Positions 21,279 through 32,695 of a stretch of DNA of 64,000 nucleotides are shown here, in pieces. Position 1 is the first letter of the stretch. Every line of letters begins with the position of its first letter. The DNA lies in the NCBI RefSeq assembly GCF_958298935.1, contig NC_084923.1:32704501-32768500 (forward strand). The letters are read 5' to 3'. Position numbers and translations under genes: made by a program. The notes beneath the pieces are model-generated. The model made no database searches. It was not told the DNA's origin and saw nothing but the letters and a program-made list of their open reading frames with translations. The stretch is from Phragmites australis. Taxonomy: Eukaryota; Streptophyta; Magnoliopsida; Poales; Poaceae.

Positions 21279-24200
21279 TGTCACACCCGGTTTTAACGGC
21301 CAAAACCAAGTGCGGCTTATGTGTGCCCAGCAAGTTTAACACACATAAGGACGTCATAGGTGAAGTAACAAAAGCAATACTTTATTTATTTAAACGTTCA
21401 CCTCTTACAATAAAAGACTTTACCTAAGCAAAACTCAAAATTTAACCTAAACGACATCATCTAAACGACGACAGAGGAATGAAAGCATTGGCGACCAAGA
21501 CTCCACAGGCACGACTGGAAGATACGCTCCTTAGAACACCAGGTCGTCGTCTTGGAAATCCTCAAATTCTTCCACTGAGCAGCATATGTTTTTGATAGGA
21601 GAAAGCAAGGGTGAGCACATAATGTACTCAGCAAGTGTGGGAAAATAATGACATGCAGGCTTATATCAAGAGTAGGCTGACACAAGGTATTATTTGCGTA
21701 AATGCGAGTAATGAAAACACATTTGGACTCAAAAGTATTAGACATGACTCAAAACTATCATACAAGGTTCCCCACCCTGCATACCACAACCGTCTAGTAC
21801 TCCCCGTACTACGACCAAACCACAACATCTAGTACTCCCTGTACCAGAATCAAAACCAAACCACCATCTAATCATGTGAGGATCCAAGTCTCTCATATCC
21901 GTGAGCACGGCTGTTATAACAGTTTTACCCTCTGCAGAGGTTGTCCAACTTTACCCACGAGTCAGTGAATTCCATGTTACCGTGTTTGCAAGACACTTAA
22001 CACACGCCAGTGGTGTGTCGCCAAGAATCACTGTATGACACTTTCCACTAACCAGAGGCTAATCCAGTGCATGTCTGCCCACTAGGTTTCACCGCCAGGC
22101 TTTACGCAAGCAAAGCTCCTACCTAGAAGCCCCCTTTTGTGCTGACCCAACGCACACTGGACAGACTCTAATCAGCATATCACACTTTACCCATATCAAC
22201 CTCGTGGTTGGTACGTTACTTCTTGGGTTGTCGCTCCACGAACCGGTCCTTACTTAGGTTACTTGAGCAAACACTAAACCAACATCATAACCATGACAAC
22301 CATCACCAACATCCCTATGCTCAAGACCTAAGGTCCCATGTTGCTAAAATATTATCATATTAACCATCATTACTGCATATGTTCATTAGTCAAAATTATG
22401 ACACTTCCCAATATCCCAAAAGCAAGGCTGAGCAATCTACCCATAAAAGACTCCTAACCATAAACCATCTAGATTCTAAGGGATAATAAGGGAATATCTA
22501 GGAAAAACCCTAACATAGGTGACTACCCATCATATTGACAGACATTGCATGCAGTTTTGTAAAACAAAACATTTAAAAACATAGGTTCAATATGATCAAG
22601 GACACTTGCCTTCTCCTTGCTGCTGCTCAGTGTATTCTTGCTCCTGGTCTTGATGTTCTTCAAATTGATCCAGGACGTTATCGGCTAATCGCACAATTAC
22701 CGGCAAACAAACAAACAAGATACACTAAGAACAGAGCATAAAATAAAAGAACAACGAGATTAAAAACTTGCTAAAAAGAAAGAGCACTGAAAAACGAATC
22801 CATCGACGCAAGAATCGCTTAAATCGGAGTTACGATGGAAAAGTTAGGGCTAAAACAAGTCTAGGGTTAAATCTGGAAAAAGAAAAGGACTTAAATTGAA
22901 TTATCAGAAAGTCCAGGGATCTTTTTGTAAAAATAGAGGGACCAAAATGTAATTATGAAAAAGTATAAGGACCTAACTGTAAAAAGACAGGGCTCTTTTT
23001 GTTATTTCAGAAAAGTTCAGGGGCTAAATTGCAAAATTACCAATTAAAGGAATTAACAGATTTATTTTTATACTGAAAAAGGTTTGAATTACTGACTGGG
23101 TAGCTCAGGCTAACATGGCATGGTGACAAGGGTGACACATCAGCAGAAAGGCTGAGGTGGCGGTTGAGGTGGATGGGTGACATGGCATGACTGCTGACTG
23201 TGTTAAGTGGCCACACGTGGCAGCTACTGATTGGTTGAACGAAGGGGTACGATTAGATCTAATCTGGACCGATGAGGTTAGATCCAACGGCTGAGCTCAA
23301 AGGGGATGGTCGGCGGAGAGGTTCTCGGCGGAGCCGAGCTCGGGCACGGCGGCGACTCACCGGAGACAAGCGCAAACCTCGTCGCCGGCCTCGGATCACG
23401 ACGATAAGCGGCGGAAAAGCATCAGGAGGGAACAGCGATCTCGTTTTGGGGCTTACCGAAGGCTGCGCGGCACGGGAAGGTGGTCGGCGACGGAAGGGGG
23501 CGGCGGCGGCTTCGGGAACTCGTCGGAGAAGACTCTCCGGTGGCGTAGAGATCAAATCGACGATGTGAAAAGCTTCTGTGGTGACAGGCACTCGCGATGG
23601 TGAGCTCAGGATGCTCTGTGTTGCTTTGGAACGGCGTGGCGGCGAGCTCGGCGGAAGCGGCGGCGAGGGCGGCGCGGCGACCTCTGAACTCGGTGTCTAA
23701 GGCTCGGGTTTTGGCGAATTCTGGTTGAGATGTGTTCGGGGAGGGAGGCTCTACTTATATAGGAAGCTCGGGGTGTCCAGGGCGACGGCACAACGCGTTT
23801 GACTCGGACACAGCGGTGGAGGACCAAATCCGAGCTCAGTTTCCCCGTTTAAATGCGAAATCCTTAGAGATATGGTAGGTTAGAGATAGAGGGGATCCCG
23901 GGGGTTTGATTTGGCATCTCTCTAGAAGCTTTCGGGTTCGGTTTGGCCTCAGATTCGAATGGAAATCGGCGGCTAGCGCGTTCCCGTCTCTGCATCGGAA
24001 TCCGACTGAGGAGGAAGAAAGGTCTGACGAGTGGGACCCATCTGTCGGCGACTCGGTGTTGGCGGCTCGGCGCGTGGGCTGGCGCGCGCGCGACTGGGCC
24101 GAAGCTGGCTTGAGGCCCAGGTGGGAGAGGAAAGCCGGGGCGGCTGGGCCGAGGCCGAGGAGTTGGGCCGAAAAGGAGAAAGGCAGTCCAGAAGAAGTTT

Positions 24201-24469
24201 TTTTCTTTTTCTTTTTCCTATGAATTCAAATCCAAATTCAAATTCAAAAACCAGGCAAAATCTCTTCAAATAAATTCATCAAAAATTCAAATAAAATACT
24301 ATTTGCCTAATTCAGCATGAATGCAAAATATTCACTTATATCCTATGTCATTTTCTTTTTCTTTCATATAAAGGAGGGTTTTCTCTCTTTTAAAATAAAA
24401 TATTTTAATTCATTTGAACTTTAACAAATATTAAGAAAAATTTGGAATTAGAAAAATTAGGGTGTTACA
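21279..24469 (-). mobile_element. Solo LTR (3,191 bp, TSD GGATC) inside the left Tat LTR
   Basis: Boundaries are TGTCACACCC at 21279 and GGGTGTTACA at 24469, with GGATC at 21274-21278 and again at 24470-24474. The uninterrupted target (CGGGGATCCGGAGG) is present in the other LTR at 41091-41104, which confirms the insertion. The TATATAAG-like box (minus strand, 23752-23760) shows minus orientation. It belongs to the same family as 1-1157. It has no internal coding region, so a recombination event has left a single LTR. Confidence 0.95.
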
Positions 24470-25739
24470 GGATCCGGAGGGACCCCTTTGAGATTTGGTC
24501 GGGGGGATAATTCTGAATCTACCTCGTACGTGAATTAATGAGAGTAAATGAGATGCAGGCGGGATGGATGATCGCATGCTAGAGGAAATAAATGCTCAGG
24601 GGATTTTAGACAGGTTCGGACCGCACGGAGCGTAATACCCTACTCCTGTGTATATGCTATAAATGCTCTGGGAATGCCTTTATTAGGATCTCTTGTGTTA
24701 CAAGGATTTCTGTCTAAGTCTAGAGCTTCGGTCTTCGTGAGCCTCTGCTCGGCTTCGTTAGCTTGTCTATTGAACTTCTTGAACTTGTCTTCTATCACTT
24801 CACTTCAACCTTCCAAGATTTTTCCTTTTGTCGTCGGGGTGCACCCCCTCCTTTTATACCGTCGGGGAGGCTTGGCGTGCCCAGAAAGGAGGGCGCGAGT
24901 CCCAAGGTGCCATAAATGGAAAGCAACCATCATGGGCTGCAGCTTGATGTTACGGGGGGGTTGAAAATGCTCCCCCGTCCGGTACTGTCGTCATCATGTC
25001 GCTTTTTAGCGGGTGCAGCTGGGGGCCCACCGGGCAGCCACCGAGCAACCCCGCGTGTCCGCCCGGTCAGAGCAGGCCTCACACAGCAGGGCGGCAGGTG
25101 ATATGCCTCGAGCCCTATGACGATATCCCAAGGCGCACCGGATGACACGCGATGGGACTCGCCGCATTAAATGTCCCCACGCCTCCCTGCCAGACAGTGG
25201 CAGGGACTGATAGCAGGCGTGGGGGGAGTGGTTGGAAGTGAATGGCCATGCTCCCTCTTAAATGTAGCATCGGGCCTCTCACAAATTGACACCTCACCGC
25301 TGAGCCCTTGTGTGGTCCATGGGCGAGGGACTTCTCAGGTCCTCGGGGAACTCTGAGTGCTCGGGGACTACTATTTATAGCCCTGAGCGCCCTCTCCCGA
25401 ATATGCCTTTTCTCAGTCCTCGGGGAACTCGGGTACTCGGGGACCACTGTTCATGGCCCCGAGCATCCTCTCCCGGAACTGCCTTTTCGGGTCCTTGGGG
25501 AACTCGGGTACTCGGGGACCACTGTTCAAGGCCCCGAGCGCCCTCTCCCAGAACTTGCACTTCTCAGGTCCTCGGGGAACTCGGGTACTCGGGGACCACT
25601 GTTCATGGCCCTAAGCGCCCTCTCCCGGAACTTGGTCTTCTTGGACCTCGGGGGAATAGTCCCCGAGGAAAGGAGCCACGTGGCATTCTGTTGTCCAGGC
25701 CTCGTGACTCGGGGACCCCTAGTTCTCATGTCACCGACA
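24470..25739 (-). repeat. Left (3') LTR of the Tat-like element, main part
   Basis: With 21248-21278 this makes an LTR of about 1.3 kb once the solo LTR is removed. It starts on the minus strand at 25739 (TGTCGGTGACATG) and ends at 21248 (CTCCGACA). A minus-strand TATAAAAGG box lies at 24852-24860, matched at 41464-41472 in the other LTR. The long frames read here on the plus strand come from the tandem repeats and are not genes. Confidence 0.85.
25338..25645. repeat. Four ~76-bp tandem repeats in the Tat LTR U3
   Basis: Each unit contains TCCTCGGGGAACTCGGGTAC, then TCGGGGACCACTGTTCATGG, then a CCCTCTCCCGGAACT string. Starts are near 25338, 25415, 25491 and 25568. The right-hand LTR carries about two and a half copies (41538-41690) before it is cut off. 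Repeats in the promoter-proximal U3 region may act as enhancer modules; that is inference. Confidence 0.8.
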
Positions 25740-25754
25740 GCAGCCCCCGGGCCC
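25740..25754 (-). other. Polypurine tract of the Tat-like element
   Basis: On the minus strand GGGCCCGGGGGCTGC directly precedes the LTR start TGTCGGTGAC. This is where plus-strand DNA priming would occur and it fixes the left LTR as the 3' LTR of a minus-strand element. Confidence 0.7.
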
Positions 25755-25999
25755 ATCAGCAGACGATGGCCCAAAGACTACGGATGGGGCCCTATTCTTC
25801 GAGGCCACCCACAGCATCGGTGCCACGTGGCTTGTCCTCAGGCGCTAGAATCTTGCTGTCTTTGCAGTCTTTCCGCCCCAGGCTTTTGGTATGGCCCAGG
25901 CGAGAAACTGAAAGGATGCGTGTCTTTCTGACTTCCGAGGAGAGTGATAACGAGGCGGGAGGCGCGCGTGGCAACCGCGCGGATCGAGGGTAATGCGCT

Positions 26000-28882
26000 T
26001 TGCAGAATGCGCCGCGGAAAGTGTCATTTGAAATCCCTAGGAAAAAAGGAGAGGGGGAACGAACCGTTGCCCCCCTCGTCACCGCCGGACTGGTGCCGCC
26101 ATTTTCGATGTTCTTCCTCCAAGTGCTGGACACATTCGGCACCCAACTGGCCCACCTGAGTCCGAACTCGGTGGTGATTCTGGTGATCTTCGCGCACTTC
26201 TGCGAGATGTTTGTGGGAGTGCCACCGTCGGTCGCTCTGTTTCGGCATTTCTTTGTCCTCCGAGCAGCCGGGAAGAGGAAAGGATCTGACGAGGTGGAGG
26301 TGGTCGGCCGCTGCAACTTCCGCCTGCGGGAGGGGCTCGGCGAACTCTACATTCCGCAAGTGCTGCATGGCAAATGGGAGGACTTGCGCCGGGACTGGGT
26401 CTACATCGATGTCAGCCCCCATGACCGCCTCACGCTGCCCCGAACACCAGTGGAACCCCACAGGCCGATCTGGGAGGCAGCCCCCGCGGAGGATGAGCTC
26501 CTGCGCCCGGTGCTGAACCGCATCGACGACCTACACCGGGCGGGGCTGACTTCGCTGATGCTGGTCGCCGACTATCTGCGCCGCCGTTTGGCCCCTTTGC
26601 GGGAGCGTGCCAGCTTTGCCTGAATGTACACCGGCTCGGGCGACCTGATGAGGACCCACATCGGCCCGGACGAAGACCTCGACGAGGGGGTGCTGGTGAC
26701 CCTACTGAAGGTGGTGACTGGCATCGACGACCTCGCTCGGACGGTCTTGCCCCGAGAGGACCTGGCGCTCTGCGCAGACCCGGGCCGGGCGGCGCTACAG
26801 GCATCCATGCCGGAGTTCGACGCCCAAGGCCTGGTGGATCGTCCAGGGCGCCGGAACCCCGGGACCATACAAATCCCCGGGGTGGATGACAACAGAGGGT
26901 GGGGCGCCGCCGCCGAAGGCAGCAGCCAGCGGCCCGAGGAGACAAGGGGAAGCGTCCCCGGGAGTACGTCCCTCAGCCGTCTTCATCATCGTCGCCTTCA
27001 CCTCGGCGACAACAGCCGGCGGTGGGCGGCGCGACGGGGGGTGGCCGAGGCGGCCAATCTTCGGGAGCGGAGTCTAGGACGGAGGCTGGATCTAGGGCGC
27101 GGCAGCCCGAGGGCCAGGGCCCGGCCGGCGGTGCAACGGCTGGCGGCCGAACCGACGAGCCGCTGGAGACTGGCAACGGGGCAGCCGCTGGGGCCGGGCC
27201 GCAACGGCCTGAGGGCTAGAGCCCTCCCCCAAAAAGGAGGAAGGCAGAGCCCGGACTGAAGCCGCTGAGCCCCGACTTTCGGATCCTGGAGTCTCAGTGG
27301 CGGTACCGCGGGCCAAAAACCACGTAAGCTCCCTTTCCGTCTTGAGCACATCTGCTAGCCCAAGGATCCCGCAGGACACCAGAGGCAACTGGAGGAGCCG
27401 AGACCAGCCCCCGTTCCAGGGCCGAGCGCGCCAGCGGACCCCGAGCCGAGGGCACCGGCCAGCCCTGAGCCGAGGGCCCCTGCCGGTCCCGAGTAGCAAG
27501 CGCCGACCGAACCTGCCCCGAGCCCTCCGAGGAAGGAGCAAGTGGCCGCAGAGGAGGTGATCGCGACGAGCGCGGCGCCGGCGCGGCAGCTGTTGGGGAC
27601 CCCGAGCGCCTCTGCAGAGAGGGCTCGTAGGGGACCCAACCCCCGGCCACCACCTGGCCAGGCCCCAGAACCCCTCCCGGAGGTGTTGGGAAGCGCCCGG
27701 GAGGTCATCGGGTGACTCGAAGTGGCCGTGGTGGCAGAGCGGGAGAGCTCGACAAAGAGCGCGCCGCCCTGCTCGATGAGAGGGGGCGGCTGGAGGAGGC
27801 CCGGAAACTTTTGGAGAATCGCATCGCCTCGGCCCGCGCGTCTTACGAGAAATCCATGCGCGAGGTGGCCGAGGAGCGGAAGGCGCTGGAGGAGACCCGT
27901 GATGAAGCCGTCGCTGCACAGGAGAAGGCCAACTGCATGGAGCGGCTCGCAACCGAGCGTGACTAGGTGTCCCGGAGGCGCGCCGTAGAAAGCGGCAGCT
28001 GGTGTCTCGGGAGGAGGCGGCCAGCAGAAGGGAGGAGGCCCTACGGTCTTCCCAGGCGGACTTGGCCCGCCAGAATGATGAGCTCGAGCGTGGCCACGCC
28101 GAAGTCCTCCACCGGGAGGAGCAGGTCACGATGCGCGAGGTCAACGTCGAAATAACGGTGGTGGCCCTTGATGCCCAGGAGGAGCAGATCGGGTTGCGCG
28201 AGGCAGATGCCGCCTCGGCATCGATGACACTCACCGCCCGGTAGGAGCTCGTCGCCAAGCTAGAGGCCGACCTGGCTGCTCGAGAGCAGGTAGTCGAGGC
28301 ACGGGCCGAGCAGCTGCAGCGAGCTCAGACCGAGATCCCGTCCGTGAGAAGCGTCCCTACCAGTGCCGCCAACGGCACTAGCCTCGAGGACTGGCTGAAG
28401 AACGCACAGGATGAGCTCGAGACCGTCATCGCCGAGCAGACTAACGTGAAGCTGATGATGCAGGACATCTTTCAGCAGGCACAGAACTTCGTGAAGGCGG
28501 CAGGACTCAGGCGCGTGTTCGTGGGCGAGTAGTCGCTGGACAAGGAGATGACTGGCCACATCGTCCTCGGGTTTGCGGAGATCGCTCGGCGCCTCGAGAC
28601 CCTTCCAGACACCGTGCAGGAGCTGGCGACCCGGGAGGGGCCTGCTCTGGCCCAAGGAGTGGACAAGCACGTTCTCTCCTACTATCGCAGCCGAGACCCT
28701 GCCTTCCCGCTAGAGCCAGTTCGGCAGGGCGTGGTTGAGGCCGAGGAAGCTGTCGCCTGGGAAGCCGTCCGTGACGTCGTCGCCAAGGTGGCGGCGTCTT
28801 TTGTGCGGGAGCCGGAGCCAGAACCGAGCGACGACGGTAGCAACGACGTGTCTTTGCCTCCGCCTGAGCCTGTAGATAGTTA
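26000..28882 (+). pseudogene. Opposite-strand gypsy accessory gene (Transposase_28-like)
   Basis: The gene lies between pol and the 3' LTR and reads opposite to gag-pol. The first open stretch (26000-26623, 207 codons) carries the 'putative gypsy type transposon' domain (PF04195-like): FLQVLDTFGTQLAHLSPNS, FAHFCEMFVGVPPSVALFRH, then GKWEDLRRDWVYIDV. Downstream, broken frames encode a low-complexity linker and long coiled-coil stretches (27712-27966 and 28002-28244, rich in RLEEARKLLENR-type heptads), then a last stretch at 28548-28882 (VLGFAEIARRLETLPDTVQE) that ends TAG. Stops at 26621, 27964 and 28530 and frame shifts show decay. Such antisense genes are known from Tat-lineage elements of grasses; the function is unknown. 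A long frame on the minus strand (27092-28258) is its shadow. Confidence 0.7.
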
Positions 28883-30531
28883 GGTTTTTTGTTTTTGGAA
28901 TGTTGTAAATACGGGAGTGATCCCCTCCTGAATGGTTCCTTTTAATATAATAGAAGCCTTTCTTTGGGATCGAAACTCCGTTCTGTGTTTGTCTTTATAT
29001 GTTGTCTTGCTTTTTGCTTGATGTCCCGAGAGGCACTGGCCAGATAGAGCCAGGCCTTCTTCCCCCGAGAGTTAGATTTCCCTGACCACTCATCGTACGA
29101 GTAGTGGGACCACCCAAGCGTCCAACCCCTGAGCCCTCACGAGTCCGCAGCTGCTAAGTCAAAGAGACACAGACACGACTTCCCTGCTCGGTAGATAAGT
29201 CCATCTGGCACGGTGCATGCCATGACCAGTGAACACTTTCCACCCTGCGACCTCCCAAACAAGTAGACTGGAGACACGTGCGGCCGGAAACGTGACCAAG
29301 GGTCCTCATGGTTTGGTGGTGTCCAGGGTAGGACCGACCAGACTGAGCACCGACAGCCCGCCCCTGGGGTCTAGGCGGTCCCGACCACTCTTTGTTCAAG
29401 CAGTAGGATTACCCGAGAACCCTAGAGACTCGGTAGTGCTCGGGGTACTGCCAAGCCGGCCGGGCACCACGGCCACCGTAAAGGACCTAGGTCAGCCATC
29501 GTCGCCTGTATGGTACACCGACTACTGTCTGTTTTTGTCGTTCCGGAAAAGCGAACACGTGGGCAGGGTTTTGCACGCGAGGAGACCATCTTGCCGAACA
29601 GATTAGAATGCGAGGGTCCCGAGGATAACTCGGGAACAATAGTTTATTGCGTATGTATAAGAGAAAATTCATGTAATTTTAGTTACTAACCGGACAGTTG
29701 TCAGCCTTCCCGCTGACCCATCCAGGAAAGGGTAGAAGTCCTAAGCTCGAGACGCTCAGGAATGTTGGTTCCCTCGCACGGAGCACCAGAGTACTGGAAA
29801 ACCGGTGAGAGAACCAGGGGCTAGGCGGTCCCGACCGCTCATGTTCGAGCTGTAGGATTACCCGAGGACCCCATAGGTTCGAGTAGCGCTCTGGGCACTG
29901 AGGCCCTTGTAGTCGGGCAGCTTGGTTTTTGATCATTGATCTGTAAACTTAAGAAATAGGAAAAGACTCTTTGCTTGGTGCGCTATGTTAGCGCGGTACT
30001 CATTATAGAATGCTCTCATTTTTTACCCGAGACCTCTCGAATACTCGGACCGTCGAAGTGTACAGACAGAGGCATAACCAAGAGGTACAATGGTTCGGTG
30101 GTGCCCAGGGTAGGACTGACCAGGCCGAGCACCGACAGCCCGCCCCTGGGGTCTAGGTGGTCCCGACCACTCTTTGCTCAAGCGGTAGGATTACCCGAGA
30201 ATCCCAGAGGCTCGGTAGTGCTCGAGGTACTACCATGCAGCCGGGCACCACAGCCTACCACAACAGACTTAAGTCAGCGACTACTGCCTACGCGCATACC
30301 GACCAGGATCCATTTTTATCAATGGGAAAAATGAGAGAGCAGGTTTTCTCGCACAAATCGAGCATCTCACCAAACAGATTAAACAGATAGATTCCAGAGA
30401 GAAAACTCGGAATAAGAGTGTATATTGACAATTTGTACAGAAGTGGTAATTTACATAGTTGGTGGCAGCCCCTGGCCAACTTGGGCAGGGGGGACCCCTG
30501 GCCTGGTTGGTCCGAGCACAAATATGCCGTC
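28883..30531. repeat. Non-coding region with three diverged repeats
   Basis: Between the opposite-strand gene and the end of integrase lie three diverged copies of a ~200-base unit. It contains GTGCCCAGGGTAGGACTGAC or a variant, GCACCGACAGCCCGCCCCTG, then a GTAGGATTACCCGAG string and an ending GGTAGTGCTCG. Full copies sit at about 29310-29500 and 30090-30270, with a partial copy at about 29815-29925. No protein is supported. Confidence 0.65.
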
Positions 30532-30628
30532 TTACGGATAAAACTTGCGCAGATGCTCGATGTTCCACGCGTTTGGGAGCGGCTGCCTGTCCTCTGTGGC
30601 CAGCCGAAACGAGCCTTGTCGCGGGACA
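30532..30628 (-). pseudogene. Tat integrase C-terminal tail, separated by the CRM-like insertion
   Basis: On the minus strand the frame reads GVPRQGSFRLATEDR and ends WNIEHLRKFYP followed by TAA (30532-30534). This is the usual end of integrase in grass Tat-like polyproteins. It continues from WEGPFIVTG at 38359-38390 once the CRM-like element and one copy of its CCAGT duplication are removed. Confidence 0.8.
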
Positions 30629-30633
30629 CCAGT

Positions 30634-31540
30634 TGATGGGATTGTTGGCCTGATCTTCCGATAGGTAGCGATAAGTCTGTAGGTGGAGAACTCGACGTTG
30701 ATGATCCAAAGGCTTCGACCCGAATAGATCGTCTCCCTTGCAATCACTACACCACAGCTCCGTTGGTTATCAACCTTGTCGCGCGGTTGACCTCGCCAAG
30801 AAGTCTCAATCCCTGCATGCGTACCGAGAACACAAGCAAGAACGTAGAAGATGCAATCTGAAATTGCGAATAGAATTCAAGCACTCAAAGTTGAGGTTCC
30901 ACAAACACTTGCGGCGGCCTAGTCGGTCCGGAACAAGAGCGAAAATCTCACAATCTGTGTGTAGATTAATATCTAAGCAAAACCCAACCCTAATTGGGGC
31001 GGTGGCTACTGTATATAAGAGACTAGGGTCGGCCAAGAACCCCTGGATGCGTCCCTAATGGACTCCAACACGTTACACGGCCCAACGGCCCAAAAGATGG
31101 TGGCGCAGCACCCTGACAGATTCTGGATGTCCACTTATTTCGACGATTCCTATTGACTCAGAAAGAATTTCGACATGGGACCAGTCCCGTTGGAAAGCCT
31201 ATCTCCTTAGCTTTCCAACCATGTGTAGAACGTCGAAAACAGAGTCCGTATGCGTCCTGGGCGACGATTTTAGTGCAGTCTGGTCCTGGACTCCGAAACG
31301 GGCACGAACTTGATTGAACCTCCACCTTGGCTTGGGCGCCCTTGCTGGTCTTCTCCCGTGTTCCTAAGTAACAATACATCACAATTATTCAGTAGCATCC
31401 CATCCTTATCAAAATATAAAGGAATACTAAGGAATGAGCTCACCTCATGATTTAGTTGACGTGCACGAGCTCGTGTCAATGGACCTATTGTTGGAGGAAT
31501 ACTCGGTGAGTGTGTATCCGAAAGAGTGATATCCTCATCA
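30634..31540 (-). repeat. Left (3') LTR of the CRM-like element
   Basis: The plus-strand borders are TGATGGGATTG and CTCATCA; the minus-strand start TGATGAGGAT follows a polypurine tract directly. The integrase frame runs from the body into this LTR and stops at 31270-31272, so about 270 bases of the LTR are coding in this copy. Confidence 0.9.
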
Positions 31541-32620
31541 TCCTCCCCCTCTTGAATTGAAGTTGTCCTCGACGCAATGTCATCTTCTTCTCCCAAGTAA
31601 GGCTTCAAATTTGAAATGTTAAATGTGAGACTAACCCCATAATCTGCAGGCAACTCAAGCTTATATGCATTATCATTGATCTTTTCCATAATTTTAAAAG
31701 GACCATCAGCTCGAGGCAGCAATTTAGACTTTCTCAATTCAGGAAACCTATCTTTGCGCAAATATAACCACACAAGATCACCAATTTCAAAAGTAATATG
31801 TTTCCGACCTTGGCTACCATAAGTTCTATACTTCTCATTCATATTTTCAATATTTTTCTTAGTCAACTCATGCATTTTCAGAATCAAATCAGCACGTGTC
31901 TTAGCATCAAAATTCAATTTCTCGGATGTTGGTAAAGGCAGTAAATCAATAGGGGCACGGGGATTAAAACCATACACTACCTGAAACGGACTTACCTTGG
32001 TGGTGGAGTGAACTGATCTATTGTAAGAGAACTCAATATGGGGTAGACACTCTTCCCACATCCTCAAATTTTTCTTCAAAACAGCCCGCAACATGGTGGA
32101 TAATGTGCGGTTCACAACCTCCGTTTGTCCGTCGGTTTGAGGGTGACATGACGTCAAAAACAGCAACTTTGTCCCAAGTTTATTCCAAAGTGACCTCCAA
32201 AAGTGGCTCAAAAATTTAGCATCACGATCCGAAACAATGGTGTTAGGCACTCCATGCAAGCGAATGATTTCCCTGAAAAAAAATCAGCTATGTGTGTAGC
32301 ATCATCGCTCTTGTGACAAGGTATAAAATATGCCATTTTTGAAAAACGATCCACAACAACAAATATACTATCCCTCCCCCTCTTGGTCCTAGGCAATCCT
32401 AAAACAAAATCCATAGAAATATCCTCCCAAGGCACACTAGGAACAGAAAGAGGCATATAAAGTCCATGTGGGTTCAAGCGAGACTTAGCTTTATTGCAAG
32501 TAGTGCAGCGTGCCATGTAGCGCTCGACATCGCGCCTCATCTTAGGCCAAAAGAAGTGAGCAACCAGTACATCATCGGTCTTCTTCACTCCAAAATATCC
32601 CATCAAACCACCTCCATGCG
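31270..32620 (-). pseudogene. CRM-like integrase, C-terminal end inside the LTR
   Basis: Two overlapping frames cover the integrase. The upstream one (32208-32606) has the zinc-binding CTTCNKAK motif and the first catalytic Asp in [19 protein letters not shown]. The downstream one (31270-32259) opens [15 protein letters not shown] with the second catalytic Asp and the ..HPQTDGQTE region, then the conserved GDLVWLYLRKDRFPE segment. A frame shift near 32250-32280 separates them. The C-terminal extension reads through the polypurine tract as QEGEDDEDI into the LTR and contains GPLTRARARQLNHEV. No chromodomain is visible, as expected for CRM-type elements, which instead have a special C-terminal tail. 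Confidence 0.85.
31541..31554 (-). other. Polypurine tract of the CRM-like element, inside coding sequence
   Basis: On the minus strand CAAGAGGGGGAGGA lies directly before the LTR start TGATGAGGA. In the integrase frame it encodes QEGE(D), so it has a dual role as primer for plus-strand synthesis and as coding sequence. Confidence 0.85.
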
Positions 32621-32695
32621 CTTCCTACAAGAACAATAGGCAAATAGAACTAGTTGAGATGCATAGCCTATTAGCACGATATAGCAATCCATCAT

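Noticed and set aside
25308..25993. Long overlapping plus-strand frames with repeated STG..ELGYSGTTV-type units
   Set aside because: They arise from the 76-bp LTR repeats, whose unit keeps the frame open; the LTR reads on the minus strand.
27092..28258. 388-codon open frame on the minus strand
   Set aside because: It is the GC-rich antisense of the coiled-coil opposite-strand gene, with Arg/Pro/Ser-rich composition and no domain.
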